A stretch of 64,000 bases of DNA from JBBQWT01 sp038210375 (GTDB taxonomy: Bacteria; Acidobacteriota; Terriglobia; Terriglobales; Acidobacteriaceae). Shown piece by piece: positions 7,043-16,795 of this stretch. A program made the translations under genes and the position numbers. Location: positions 31,823-95,822 of the forward strand of contig JBBQWT010000013.1 in the NCBI GenBank assembly GCA_038210375.1, read 5' to 3'. Under the pieces are notes generated by a model. That model had not been told where the DNA came from, did not search any database, and saw only the letters and a program-made list of their open reading frames with translations. Each line of letters starts with the position of its first letter. Within the stretch, counting starts at the first letter, position 1.

Positions 7043-10000
7043 ATGAAACGAGCTGTGCAAGACGCGGCGGTAGCCGTCGCAGAGCCGGCGGCACGCGCCA
7101 AGCGGCCAGAAAAAAACGGCCAGCCGGTAAAGAATGGAAACGGCGCCAACGCCAACGGTGATGCCACCGCCGACCTGGCGCTGATCCTGGCCAGCCTGCA
7201 GACCATGCGGGACGGTGATTTTTCTGTGCGCCTCCCTGTCTCCTGGACGGGCCTGTCGGGCAAGGTAGCCGATACGTTCAACGATATCGTGGCTGCCAAC
7301 CAGCAGATGGCGCGTGAGCTGAAACGCGTCGGTCAAGCTGTCGGCAAAGAGGGGCGCACCCGCCAGCGCATCCGCTTTCATGAATCGCGCGGCTCCTGGG
7401 GCGAGATGGAAGTCTCGGTCAACTCCCTGGTCGATGACCTTTTGCGGCCTACCACTGAAGTCACCCGGGCCATCGCCGCGGTGGCGCAAGGCAATCTCAC
7501 TGAGACCGTGCGGCTCGACGTGGATGGCCGCCCTCTGGAAGGTGAGTTCCTGCGCTCCGCCAACATCGTCAACACCATGATTCAGCAGTTGGACGTGTTC
7601 ACCGCCGAGGTGACCCGCGTCGCCCGCGAAGTGGGCACCGACGGCAAGCTCGGCGGCCAGGCTCTGGTGCCCGGAGTCGCCGGCACCTGGAAAGATCTCA
7701 CCGATTCCGTCAACTCCATGGCCAGCAACCTCACCGGCCAGGTCCGCAACATCGCCGAAGTCGCCACCGCCGTGGCCAGCGGCGATTTGTCCCGCAAGAT
7801 CACGGTGGATGTTCGCGGCGAAATTCTGCAGCTTAAAGAAGCCATCAACACCATGGTGGACCAGCTGCGTTCGTTCGCATCTGAAGTGACCCGCGTCGCC
7901 CGCGAAGTGGGCACCGACGGCAAACTCGGCGGCCAGGCAGTCGTGCCCGGCGTGGCCGGCACCTGGAAGGATCTCACCGACTCGGTCAACGCCATGGCTG
8001 GCAACCTTACCGCGCAGGTAAGAAATATCGCTGAGGTCACCACGGCGGTGGCCCGCGGCGATCTATCCCGCAAAATTACCGTCGATGTGAAGGGCGAAAT
8101 TCTTGAGCTAAAAGACACCATTAACACCATGGTCGATCAGCTCAACGCTTTCGCCGGAGAAGTGACCCGCGTCGCCCGCGAAGTCGGAACCGAAGGCAAG
8201 CTCGGCGGCCAGGCGCAGGTGTTCGGCGTCGGTGGAACCTGGAAGGATCTCACCGACAACGTGAACTTCATGGCCAGCAACCTTACCGGCCAGGTGCGTA
8301 ACATCGCCGAAGTCGCCACCGCGATCGCCAGCGGCGATTTGTCCCGCAAGATCACCGTGGACGTCCGTGGCGAAATCCTGCAGCTCAAAGAAACCCTCAA
8401 CACCATGGTGGACCAGCTCAACCGGTTTGCCGGAGAAGTGACCCGTGTCGCCCGCGAAGTGGGAACCGAAGGCCGTCTCGGCGGCCAGGCCAACGTGCCC
8501 GGCGTGGCCGGAACCTGGAAGGATCTCACCGACTCTGTCAACTCCATGGCCGGAAACCTCACCGGCCAGGTGCGTAACATCGCTGAAGTCACCACCGCGG
8601 TGGCCCGCGGCGATCTATCCCGCAAGATCACCGTGGATGTGAAGGGCGAAATTCTCGAGCTCAAAGACACCATCAACACCATGGTCGATCAGCTCAACGG
8701 GTTTGCCGGAGAAGTGACCCGCGTCGCCCGTGAAGTGGGAACCGAAGGCAAGCTGGGCGGCCAGGCGCAGGTGCCCGGCGTCGCCGGAACCTGGAAGGAC
8801 CTCACCGACAACGTCAATTTCATGGCCAGCAACCTTACCGGCCAGGTGCGTAACATCGCCGAAGTATCCACCGCCGTGGCCCGCGGCGATCTATCCCGCA
8901 AGATCACCGTGGACGTGAAAGGTGAAATCCTCGAGCTTAAAGACACCATTAACACCATGGTCGATCAGTTGCGCGCGTTCGCGTCGGAAGTGACCCGCGT
9001 GGCCCGCGAAGTCGGCACCGACGGCAAACTGGGCGGACAAGCGCAGGTCGGCGGCGTCGCCGGAACCTGGAAGGATCTCACTGATTCAGTGAACTCCATG
9101 GCCAGCAACCTTACCGGCCAGGTGCGTAACATCGCGGAAGTGGCCACCGCCATCGCCAGCGGTGACTTGTCGAAGAAGATCACGGTGAACGTCAGCGGCG
9201 AAATTCTGCTGCTGAAAGAAACCATCAACACCATGGTCGATCAGCTCAACGCGTTCGCCGGCGAAGTCACCCGCGTCGCCCGCGAGGTGGGTTCCGAAGG
9301 CCGCCTGGGTGGACAAGCCAACGTCCCCGGCGTCGCCGGAACCTGGAAGGATCTCACCGATTCCGTGAACTCCATGGCCGGTAACCTCACCGGCCAGGTG
9401 CGTAACATCGCCGAGGTCACCACCGCGGTGGCCCGAGGCGACTTGTCCCGCAAGATCACGGTAGACGTGAAGGGCGAAATTCTTGAGCTCAAGAACACCA
9501 TCAACACCATGGTGGATCAGCTCAACGCGTTCGCCGGTGAAGTGACCCGCGTGGCCCGCGAAGTGGGCACCGACGGCAAGCTCGGCGGGCAGGCGCAGGT
9601 GCCCGGCGTGGCCGGAACCTGGAAGGATCTCACCGATAACGTCAACTTCATGGCCAGCAACCTTACCGGCCAGGTGCGTAACATCGCCGAAGTCGCCACC
9701 GCCATCGCCACCGGCGATCTTTCGAAGAAGATCACGGTGGACGTGCGCGGCGAAATTCTGCAGCTCAAAGAGACCCTCAACACCATGGTCGAGCAGTTGC
9801 GATCGTTCGCCGCCGAAGTGACTCGCGTGGCCCGCGAAGTGGGTTCGGAAGGGCGTCTCGGCGGCCAGGCCAACGTCACCGGCGTCGCCGGTACGTGGAA
9901 GGATCTCACCGATTCGGTCAACGCCATGGCCGGTAACCTGACCGCCCAGGTGCGTAACATCGCCGAAGTCACCACCGCGGTGGCCCGCGGCGACTTGTCG

Positions 10001-13000
10001 CGCAAGATCACGGTGGATGTGAAGGGTGAGATTCTAGAGCTCAAGAACACCATCAACACCATGGTCGATCAGCTCAACGCCTTCGCCGCGGAAGTGACCC
10101 GCGTGGCCCGCGAAGTCGGCACCGACGGAAAGCTCGGCGGCCAGGCGCAGGTGCCCGGCGTCGCCGGAACCTGGAAGGATCTCACCGACAACGTCAACGT
10201 CATGGCTGCCAACCTTACCGAGCAGGTTCGAGGCATCGTCAAGGTGGTGACCGCGGTCGCGGACGGCGAGCTTACCCAGAAATTGCGGGTGAACGCCAAG
10301 GGAGAAGTCGCCGCCCTCGCCGAAACCATTAACAACATGACCGGAACCTTGGCCACGTTCGCCGACCAGGTGACCACCGTCGCCCGCGAAGTCGGCGTCG
10401 AAGGCCGCCTGGGTGGACAGGCCAACGTCCCCGGCGCCGCCGGCACGTGGAAGGATCTCACCGGTAACGTCAATCTGCTGGCCGACAACCTCACCAACCA
10501 GGTGCGCGCCATCGCTGAGGTGGCCACCGCCGTCACCAAGGGCGATCTGACCCGCTCCATCCAGGTGGAAGCCAGCGGTGAAGTCGCCGAGCTCAAAGAT
10601 AACCTCAACACCATGATCGACAACCTGCGCCTCACCACCGACCGCAACACCGAGCAGGATTGGCTCAAAACCAACCTCGCCCGTTTTACCGCAATGTTGC
10701 AGGGGCAGCGCGACCTTGCGACCGTGGGACGCACTCTTCTTTCCGAGCTCGCTCCCCTGGTCAACGCCCAGCAGGGCGTGATTTACCAGATGGAAGAATC
10801 CGACGATGTGGCCAGCATGACCCTGCTCTCCGCGTTCGCCAACCGGCCCGAAGGCTACCTCGACCGCATCCGGGTCGGCGAAGGACTCATTGGTCAGTGC
10901 GCCACCGAAAAACAGCGCATGCTCATCACCGAGCTTCCCGACGACGTGATCCCCATCCGTCTGGGGCAGTTCGATGTGGTGCCGCGCAACGTGATCGTGC
11001 TTCCTGTACTGTTTGAAGACCGCGTCAAGGCGGTCATCGAACTGGCCACGTTGAGCACGTTCACGCCCGCTCATCTGGCCTTCCTCGAGCAGCTTACTTC
11101 CAGCATCGGCATCGTGCTCAACAGTATTGAAGCCACTATGCAGACTGAAGGACTGCTGAAACAATCCCAACAGCTGGCCACCGAATTGCAGACCCAGCAG
11201 ACCGAGCTGCAGACCACCAACGAACAGCTCGCCCAAAAAGCCCAGCAGCTCGCCGAGCAGAACGCCGAAGTGGAACGCAAGAACCAGGAAATCGAGCACG
11301 CCCGCCGCGCTCTCGAAGAGAAGGCCAAGGAGCTGGCCCTCACCTCGAAGTACAAATCGGAGTTCCTGGCCAACATGTCGCACGAGCTGCGTACTCCGCT
11401 AAACAGCATTCTCGTGCTCGGGCAGCAGCTTACCGACAACCCCGACGGCAACCTGACCGCCAAGCAGGTCGAATTTGCCCGCACCATTCATGGCGCGGGA
11501 ACCGATCTGCTTACGCTGATCAGCGACATTCTCGATCTTTCCAAGATCGAGTCGGGCACCGTATCCGTCGAAGCCGAAGAAGTCTTCTTCGCCAGCCTGC
11601 TCGACATGGTCGGGCGTCCCTTCCGTCACGAGGCGGAAAACCGCCGCTTGAACTTCGAGATCGTGAGCGACCCCGGCCTGACCCGCAGCCTGGTCACCGA
11701 TTCCAAGCGCTTGCAGCAAGTACTCAAGAACCTGCTCTCCAACGCCTTCAAGTTCACCGAGCAGGGTGGCGTGCGCCTGGCGGTATCAACGGCTGCCACC
11801 GGCTGGAGCCAGGAACATCCTATTTTGAATGCGGCGAAATCAGTGGTGGCATTTGAAGTGGCGGACTCGGGGATTGGTATTCCCCTGGAAAAACAGCGCA
11901 TCATTTTCGAGGCCTTCCAGCAGGCCGACGCCGGCACCAGCCGAAAATTCGGCGGCACCGGGCTCGGTCTCGCCATCAGCCGCGAACTGGCCAGCCTGCT
12001 CGGCGGAGAAATTCAACTGCGCAGCGCTCCCGGGCAGGGCAGCACCTTCACCCTTTATCTTCCCCAGATGTATGTGGGCCCGACTACCGCGATCGCGGCG
12101 CAGCCTGCCAGTCAATCGGCAAGCATCGTTTCGTCCCTGCAATTCTCGGGCGCCGCCGTGGCCGAACACGCGGTGGAAAAAATTGAGGACGACCGCAACA
12201 ACCTGGAACCGGGAGACGCGGTGCTGCTGATCGTTGAGGACGACCCGCACTACGCGCGTATTCTTTGCGACCTCTCCCGCGATATCGGGCTCAAGGTGCT
12301 GGTGGCCATGCGTGGCGCCGAAGCCCTGGCCTTGGCCCGCGAATTCCATCCCACCGCGGTCTCGCTCGACGTCTTCCTGCCCGACATGCTGGGCTGGACC
12401 GTCCTGAACCATTTGAAGCAGGACCCCGCCACCCGGCACATCCCGGTACAGATCCTCACCACCGACGAAGACTGGCACCACGGCTTGTCGCGCGGCGCCT
12501 TCTCCTTCGTTACCAAGCCCACTTCCACTGAAGGCATCGAAGCCGCGCTCGCCAAGATCAAGGACTACGCCAGCCCGCGGCGCAAGCGCCTGTTGGTCGT
12601 CGAAGACAACCCCGCCGAGCAGTTCACCATCAAGGAACTGCTGGGCTACGACGACATCGACGTCACCGTGCTGGGCAAGGGCAGCGAGGCCCTCGAGGCG
12701 GTGCGCAATGAGAGTTTTGACTGCATGGTTCTTGACCTGCGGCTGCCCGACATGAGCGGCTTCGAGGTGCTCGAACGCATGGCCGATATGCCCACCCTGA
12801 GCGACCTTCCGGTGGTGGTCTTTACCGGCAAGGAACTCTCTCCGGAAGAAGATGCCCGCCTGCACATGCTCGCCCGCAGCGTGGTGGTCAAAGACGTGGA
12901 ATCGCCGGAACGCCTGCTCGATGAGACGGCCCTGTTCCTGCATCGGGTAGTGGCGGATCTGCCCAAGGAAAAACAGAACATGCTCGACCGCCTGCACCGT

Positions 13001-13387
13001 TCCGACGATGCGCTGGTGGGACGCAAGGTGCTGGTCGTCGATGACGACGTCCGCAACATTTTTGCCTTGAGCAGCGTACTGGAACGCCGCGGCATGGTGG
13101 TGCTCACCGCCGGCACCGGGCGCGAAGCCATCACCACCCTTGAATCCACGCCCGACGTCGCCATTGTTCTCATGGACATCATGATGCCGGAAATGGATGG
13201 CTATGAAACCATGCAGGTCATCCGCCAGAATGCTTCGCTGCGCCGTTTGCCCATCATCGCCTTGACCGCCAAGGCCATGAAGGGCGATCGCGAAAAATGT
13301 CTCGAAGCGGGCGCTTCGGAGTACCTGGCCAAGCCCGTCAACACCGAGCAATTGCTTTCCGCGCTGCGTATGTGGCTGCACCGCTAA
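7043..13387 (+). CDS. Giant hybrid histidine kinase with 11 tandem HAMP-type repeats, GAF and three receiver domains
   Basis: A 2114-residue cytoplasmic sensor kinase. The ATG at 7043 follows a GGGAGAGGA ribosome binding site. Order: an Ala- and Lys-rich N terminus; divergent HAMP-like segments (about 50-189); eleven 92-residue repeats (190-1201), each beginning VTRVAREVG and containing GTWKDLTD; a GAF domain (about 1213-1353); a Gln/Glu coiled coil (about 1363-1436); HisKA with SHELRTPLN and phosphoacceptor His1447; HATPase with GIGIP and GTGLGLAIS; then three receivers (about 1727-1840, 1849-1970, 1995-2114) with acceptor Asp1776, Asp1898 and Asp2045. No transmembrane segment is visible. 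The repeat-then-kinase layout resembles fungal group III (Nik1-type) osmosensing kinases. REC2 ends with an atypical VVKD in place of the usual KP loop. It heads a signalling operon with the next two genes. Confidence 0.95.
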   Translation: MKRAVQDAAVAVAEPAARAKRPEKNGQPVKNGNGANANGDATADLALILASLQTMRDGDFSVRLPVSWTGLSGKVADTFNDIVAANQQMARELKRVGQAVGKEGRTRQRIRFHESRGSWGEMEVSVNSLVDDLLRPTTEVTRAIAAVAQGNLTETVRLDVDGRPLEGEFLRSANIVNTMIQQLDVFTAEVTRVAREVGTDGKLGGQALVPGVAGTWKDLTDSVNSMASNLTGQVRNIAEVATAVASGDLSRKITVDVRGEILQLKEAINTMVDQLRSFASEVTRVAREVGTDGKLGGQAVVPGVAGTWKDLTDSVNAMAGNLTAQVRNIAEVTTAVARGDLSRKITVDVKGEILELKDTINTMVDQLNAFAGEVTRVAREVGTEGKLGGQAQVFGVGGTWKDLTDNVNFMASNLTGQVRNIAEVATAIASGDLSRKITVDVRGEILQLKETLNTMVDQLNRFAGEVTRVAREVGTEGRLGGQANVPGVAGTWKDLTDSVNSMAGNLTGQVRNIAEVTTAVARGDLSRKITVDVKGEILELKDTINTMVDQLNGFAGEVTRVAREVGTEGKLGGQAQVPGVAGTWKDLTDNVNFMASNLTGQVRNIAEVSTAVARGDLSRKITVDVKGEILELKDTINTMVDQLRAFASEVTRVAREVGTDGKLGGQAQVGGVAGTWKDLTDSVNSMASNLTGQVRNIAEVATAIASGDLSKKITVNVSGEILLLKETINTMVDQLNAFAGEVTRVAREVGSEGRLGGQANVPGVAGTWKDLTDSVNSMAGNLTGQVRNIAEVTTAVARGDLSRKITVDVKGEILELKNTINTMVDQLNAFAGEVTRVAREVGTDGKLGGQAQVPGVAGTWKDLTDNVNFMASNLTGQVRNIAEVATAIATGDLSKKITVDVRGEILQLKETLNTMVEQLRSFAAEVTRVAREVGSEGRLGGQANVTGVAGTWKDLTDSVNAMAGNLTAQVRNIAEVTTAVARGDLSRKITVDVKGEILELKNTINTMVDQLNAFAAEVTRVAREVGTDGKLGGQAQVPGVAGTWKDLTDNVNVMAANLTEQVRGIVKVVTAVADGELTQKLRVNAKGEVAALAETINNMTGTLATFADQVTTVAREVGVEGRLGGQANVPGAAGTWKDLTGNVNLLADNLTNQVRAIAEVATAVTKGDLTRSIQVEASGEVAELKDNLNTMIDNLRLTTDRNTEQDWLKTNLARFTAMLQGQRDLATVGRTLLSELAPLVNAQQGVIYQMEESDDVASMTLLSAFANRPEGYLDRIRVGEGLIGQCATEKQRMLITELPDDVIPIRLGQFDVVPRNVIVLPVLFEDRVKAVIELATLSTFTPAHLAFLEQLTSSIGIVLNSIEATMQTEGLLKQSQQLATELQTQQTELQTTNEQLAQKAQQLAEQNAEVERKNQEIEHARRALEEKAKELALTSKYKSEFLANMSHELRTPLNSILVLGQQLTDNPDGNLTAKQVEFARTIHGAGTDLLTLISDILDLSKIESGTVSVEAEEVFFASLLDMVGRPFRHEAENRRLNFEIVSDPGLTRSLVTDSKRLQQVLKNLLSNAFKFTEQGGVRLAVSTAATGWSQEHPILNAAKSVVAFEVADSGIGIPLEKQRIIFEAFQQADAGTSRKFGGTGLGLAISRELASLLGGEIQLRSAPGQGSTFTLYLPQMYVGPTTAIAAQPASQSASIVSSLQFSGAAVAEHAVEKIEDDRNNLEPGDAVLLIVEDDPHYARILCDLSRDIGLKVLVAMRGAEALALAREFHPTAVSLDVFLPDMLGWTVLNHLKQDPATRHIPVQILTTDEDWHHGLSRGAFSFVTKPTSTEGIEAALAKIKDYASPRRKRLLVVEDNPAEQFTIKELLGYDDIDVTVLGKGSEALEAVRNESFDCMVLDLRLPDMSGFEVLERMADMPTLSDLPVVVFTGKELSPEEDARLHMLARSVVVKDVESPERLLDETALFLHRVVADLPKEKQNMLDRLHRSDDALVGRKVLVVDDDVRNIFALSSVLERRGMVVLTAGTGREAITTLESTPDVAIVLMDIMMPEMDGYETMQVIRQNASLRRLPIIALTAKAMKGDREKCLEAGASEYLAKPVNTEQLLSALRMWLHR
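7610..10645 (+). repeat. Eleven in-frame tandem 276-bp repeats (92-residue HAMP units)
   Basis: Units start at 7610 and every 276 bp thereafter, the last at 10370, with no insertion or deletion in any unit. Units 1-9 are very similar at DNA level, and units 10 and 11 are more divergent. Two sub-types mostly alternate: units with VRGEILQLKE (1, 3, 8, and the related unit 6) and units with VKGEILELKD/N (2, 4, 5, 7, 9). Confidence 0.95.
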
Positions 13388-13432
13388 ATCAAGCCGTTTG
13401 ACCAAGGCCCATAGGAGACCGAAAGACGACCG

Positions 13433-14986
13433 ATGGCTGCTAACGACATGGTGAATATCCTGATGGTGGACGACCAGCCCGCCAAGCTCCTCAGCTATGA
13501 AGTCATTCTGAAAGAGCTAGGCGAAAACCTGATCAAGGTCACCTCGGGCCGCGAAGCCCTGGAGCAGCTTTTGAAGAACGACGTCGCCGTGGTGCTCATG
13601 GACGTGAGCATGCCGGAGATCGACGGTTTCGAGTTGGCGGACATGATCCGCCAGCATCCCCGGTTTCAGAAGACTGCCATCATCTTTATATCCGCCGTGC
13701 ATTTGACCGACGTCGATCGCATCAAGGGATACCAGCGCGGAGCCGTGGATTACATTTCAGTGCCGGTGGTTCCCGAGCTGTTGCGCGCCAAGGTCACCGT
13801 GTTTGCCGAGCTGCACCGCAAGACCCGGCAGCTCGAAAACCTGAACCGCGAGCTTGAACAGCGCGTTGCCGAGCGCACTGAAGAGCTGCGCGAGCGCGCC
13901 GATCTGCTGGAGCTCGCCACCGAAGCCATTATGGTGAGCAATACCGAGGGCATCCTGGAATTCTGGAACAGCGGCGCTGAAGCCCTCTACGGCTGGAAGC
14001 GTGAGGAAGTACTGGGCAAGAACGCTCATCAGATCCTGCAGACCCGCCTGCCCGTCTCCGCCGCCGAAATCCAATCCAGCCTGGCGGTCGAGGGGCGCTG
14101 GGAGGGCAATCTGGTGCAACAGACCCGGGACGGCAGGGAACTCACGGTGGCCAGCCGCCAGGGCCTGAAGTCCAATGCGACCCGGGACGTCATCCTTGAA
14201 ATCAATCGTGATATCACTTCGCAGTTGCAAGCTGAAGACGCACTGCGCAAAACCGAGCGGCTGGCCGCCATGGGCCGCGTCGCCGGCATCATCGCCCACG
14301 AAATCAACAATCCACTTGAAGCCATCACCAACGCCTTTTATTTGCTCTCCAGCCATCCGTCACTGGATGAAGAAGCCCAGCACTATGCGCGCATGGGGGA
14401 GCAGGAGTTGCTGCGGGTCAGCCATATCACCCGGCAGACCCTGAGCTTTTACCGCGAATCGCAGAAACCGGTCGCGGTCGCGGTGAGTGACCTGGTGGAC
14501 GATGTCCTCGAATTGCAGTCGCGCAGCATTCAAATGAGCGGAATCACTCTACGGAAAAAATATCACAGCCGCGGCGAGATCGAGGGCTTTCCCGTGGAGC
14601 TCAAACAGGTGTTCCTCAACCTGATTGGCAACGCGGTGCAGGCGACCCCCAAGGGGGGAATGTTGCAGGTTCATGTTTTCGAAAGTCAGGAATGGCGGAA
14701 GAAACGCCGCGGCGTTTATCTGTCGGTGTGCGACAACGGCTCCGGCATCAAGTCCGACGACGCCCGGCGCCTGTTCGAGCCGTTTTTCAGCACCAAATCC
14801 ACCAAGGGCACGGGCCTCGGCCTTTGGATCAGCAAGGGAATCGTGCAAAAATACGATGGCTCGATTTGTTTCCGCAGTATGCACTTTTCCACCGGGAATG
14901 CCACGTGCTTCCGGGTATTCTTCCCCACGCCGCTGCCCGGGGACAAGATACAAGAACCCGCCGCGTTCAGTACCGCCACGAAATAA
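13433..14986 (+). CDS. REC-PAS-histidine kinase
   Basis: A 517-residue soluble hybrid protein starting 45 bp after the giant kinase. An N-terminal receiver (about residues 8-125, Asp57 in VLMDVSMPEIDG) is followed by a short coiled coil (about 128-160), a PAS domain (about 160-265, with EGILEFWNSGAEALYGWKRE), a HisKA segment with IIAHEINNPLEA (His289) and a HATPase domain (about 370-500, with NLIGNA, DNGSGI and GTGLGLWIS). A receiver placed before the kinase suggests that phosphotransfer from the upstream hybrid kinase controls this kinase. The last residue of the receiver's Lys-Pro loop region is changed (SVPVVPE in place of a KP motif), so signalling through that loop may differ. Confidence 0.93.
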   Translation: MAANDMVNILMVDDQPAKLLSYEVILKELGENLIKVTSGREALEQLLKNDVAVVLMDVSMPEIDGFELADMIRQHPRFQKTAIIFISAVHLTDVDRIKGYQRGAVDYISVPVVPELLRAKVTVFAELHRKTRQLENLNRELEQRVAERTEELRERADLLELATEAIMVSNTEGILEFWNSGAEALYGWKREEVLGKNAHQILQTRLPVSAAEIQSSLAVEGRWEGNLVQQTRDGRELTVASRQGLKSNATRDVILEINRDITSQLQAEDALRKTERLAAMGRVAGIIAHEINNPLEAITNAFYLLSSHPSLDEEAQHYARMGEQELLRVSHITRQTLSFYRESQKPVAVAVSDLVDDVLELQSRSIQMSGITLRKKYHSRGEIEGFPVELKQVFLNLIGNAVQATPKGGMLQVHVFESQEWRKKRRGVYLSVCDNGSGIKSDDARRLFEPFFSTKSTKGTGLGLWISKGIVQKYDGSICFRSMHFSTGNATCFRVFFPTPLPGDKIQEPAAFSTATK

Positions 14987-15006
14987 AAAAAATACGGGGA
15001 GAATCC

Positions 15007-15390
15007 GTGGAGCAGGCCAAGCCGGTCATTTTGTGCGTGGACGACGAAGAAAACTCGTTGTTTCTAAGGAAACTCGTCCTGCAGAAATCAGGCTATGAGG
15101 TCATCGTCGCCAACTCCGGGCAGAAAGCGCTGGAGCTTCTCGAGACCCACAAGATTGACCTTCTCTTATCCGATCTGCTGATGCCAGAGATGTCGGGGGC
15201 CGAGCTCATTAAGCAGGTCAAGGAGCGCGGCCACAAGCTTCCCATCATCCTGGTCTCCGGCGTCAACGAATTTCCCCCCGAAGCCCAGGCCGCCGACCTG
15301 CTGATGAATAAAGTCGAAGGTCCAGCCAAGCTGGTCGAGAACATAGCCACAGTCCTGCAGCGGTTCAAGGGAAATCAAGAGATTCGCTAG
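15007..15390 (+). CDS. Single-domain response regulator (REC only)
   Basis: A 127-residue stand-alone receiver. The GTG at 15007 follows a GGGGAG ribosome binding site with a five-base spacing and lies 20 bp after the REC-PAS kinase. Acidic pocket residues are in CVDDEE, the phosphoacceptor is Asp56 in LLSDLLMPEMSG, and the Ser of the signalling loop is in ILVSGVNE. The C-terminal Lys (LLMNK) is present. There is no output domain, so it probably acts by protein interaction or as a phosphate relay with the two preceding kinases, with which it appears co-transcribed. Confidence 0.9.
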   Translation: MEQAKPVILCVDDEENSLFLRKLVLQKSGYEVIVANSGQKALELLETHKIDLLLSDLLMPEMSGAELIKQVKERGHKLPIILVSGVNEFPPEAQAADLLMNKVEGPAKLVENIATVLQRFKGNQEIR

Positions 15391-15492
15391 AGCATTTTGG
15401 TAGGTCGGGTGTCCGATCACCGCACGGAAAGCTCTGCACTCCTGGGTGACATGGCGGCGATCTCTCCAACAGCCGGAAGCCCACGGTAAGCC

Positions 15493-15890
15493 TGTGACAC
15501 AACCAGAGCGCTGAATTTAGGGGTTCTCGGTCCTCGGTGGAAGCAGCGGCCTTTCAGGCCGCTGAATAGATGCTCTTAAGAATTGCGGCTTTCAGCCGCT
15601 GTGATGAGTGGTTGCAGATCAAACGTCCCGTCGTTATCTGCAAGGGGGCTTCGCTCCTTCATGAATGTCTTAATATTTCTGAAATTACGCAGGTAGAACA
15701 GACGCGAACTCTTAGTTTGGTGCAATCACTTTCCACCGGGGTTTAAAGCCCAAATCATAAAGATCAACTATTCAGTGGGCTGAAGCCCCCTGCTTCCACC
15801 GAAAGCCAGAACAGTTCTTCGCGTGTGAGAGTTTTGGCTTTGACACAGATTCTGAAGTCCGCTGCTTGCGGCGGAAAAGCAAAGACACAC
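15493..15890. repeat. REP pair without transposase (left unit about 15493-15610, right unit about 15733-15890)
   Basis: The left unit carries CGGTGGAAGCAGCGGCC and GCCGCTGAAT, then GCGGCTTTCAGCCGC. The right unit carries CAGTGGGCTGAAGCC and GCTTCCACCGAAA. The two ends are roughly inverted copies of each other. The same pair flanks the RAYT gene at 30532 and forms another empty pair at 31156-31505, so this is a non-autonomous REPIN-like element. The rest of 15391-16021 holds no gene I can recognise. Confidence 0.8.
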
Positions 15891-16021
15891 TTCCGAAGTT
15901 GTCTAGTTGTGACCCATGCTCTGAAGTCCGCTGCTCCCACCAAAACTCATGACCAGCGTTGGGGTTGAATCGCTGTCGGCCGAAGGAGTCAAGCCTTCTG
16001 GGCCGAGATGCTCGTGTGCCT

Positions 16022-16780
16022 CTATAACCCGCTGGCCGCGTTGATCTCCGCGGTGATCTGGTTGCGCACGTCCCATAGCTCTTTATAAAAGACAAATTCC
16101 TGGCGCTGCTTGAGGACCTCAACGGGAGTGCCCATGGTTCCGATCACTCCGCGGCCGATGATTCGTTCCGCCAGCTTGAGGTGGTGATAGCGGAAAAGCT
16201 GCAGGCGCTCGTCGTAATCGAGCAGGGCCTCCGCCACCTCATGTAATCCTAGAAATTCCTGCCAGCGCCGGTACAGTTGCAGCACGCTTAAGCCTGAACC
16301 CTGAAGTTGTCCGAAAAAGGCTTCTCCCAGTCGCGGAGCAATATGCAGCAGCCCCAGGAAACCGGGCGAATCTAGGCCGCTGCCGTGTCCCAGGCCGCCG
16401 CGAATCACCTGGTATTCGTAAGGCGTGATGGTTTCGAGCACATGCAGCATGGAAATGGGATAGTCGAGCATCAGGTTGGCGCGATGCAGCAGCCGCAGCG
16501 CGTTGCCGTAGTCTCCCGCTGTGATGTACACGCAGCCGCGTTCCAGCTCATGCACGCAGGCCTTCATCAGCAACTCGGAGCTCTGGTGCACCACCTGGAA
16601 CGTCATTTCATCGGGGTGCAGAAGCTCGTTGCCGGGTTTTTGCAGTCCCAGCAGCTCATCAATGCGGAGGTAGCGCTCGTAGTCGCTGGCGCCCTTGCCG
16701 GGCAGTATGGGGATGCGGAGGTCCGCCTTGGGATCAGCCTTCAATCCGCCGGGACCGTTGGGATTGGAGTCGTCAGGCAT
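16022..16780 (-). CDS. kynA: Tryptophan 2,3-dioxygenase
   Basis: Haem enzyme that opens the indole ring of L-tryptophan to N-formylkynurenine, the first step of kynurenine-type tryptophan breakdown. The 252-residue protein has the family signatures YERYLRIDELLGLQ, HPDEMTFQVVHQSSELL (the substrate-side His65) and GSGLDSPGF. The C-terminal YHHLKLAERIIGRGVIG carries the likely haem-ligand His. It starts 15 bp after the stop of an ABC-transporter ATPase gene on the same strand, so the two may be one transcript. No kynureninase or formamidase gene is in the window. Family assignment is firm. Confidence 0.92.
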   Translation of the reverse strand: MPDDSNPNGPGGLKADPKADLRIPILPGKGASDYERYLRIDELLGLQKPGNELLHPDEMTFQVVHQSSELLMKACVHELERGCVYITAGDYGNALRLLHRANLMLDYPISMLHVLETITPYEYQVIRGGLGHGSGLDSPGFLGLLHIAPRLGEAFFGQLQGSGLSVLQLYRRWQEFLGLHEVAEALLDYDERLQLFRYHHLKLAERIIGRGVIGTMGTPVEVLKQRQEFVFYKELWDVRNQITAEINAASGL

Positions 16781-16795
16781 AGTCTCAGTCCACCA

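Noticed and set aside
7582..10062. Series of minus-strand open frames with repeated VRSFQVPATPGT patterns
   Set aside because: They are shadows of the tandem HAMP repeats, not a repeat protein or a CRISPR array; the period is 276 bp with no spacers.
11840..13405. A 521-codon open frame on the minus strand opposite the kinase receivers
   Set aside because: It mirrors high-GC codon bias of the true kinase gene on the other strand; its translation is His/Gly/Gln-rich with no domain.
14692..15006. Upstream extension of the receiver gene at 15007
   Set aside because: It overlaps the end of the kinase gene in another frame and reads as Arg/Pro-rich shadow; the GTG at 15007 has a good ribosome binding site.
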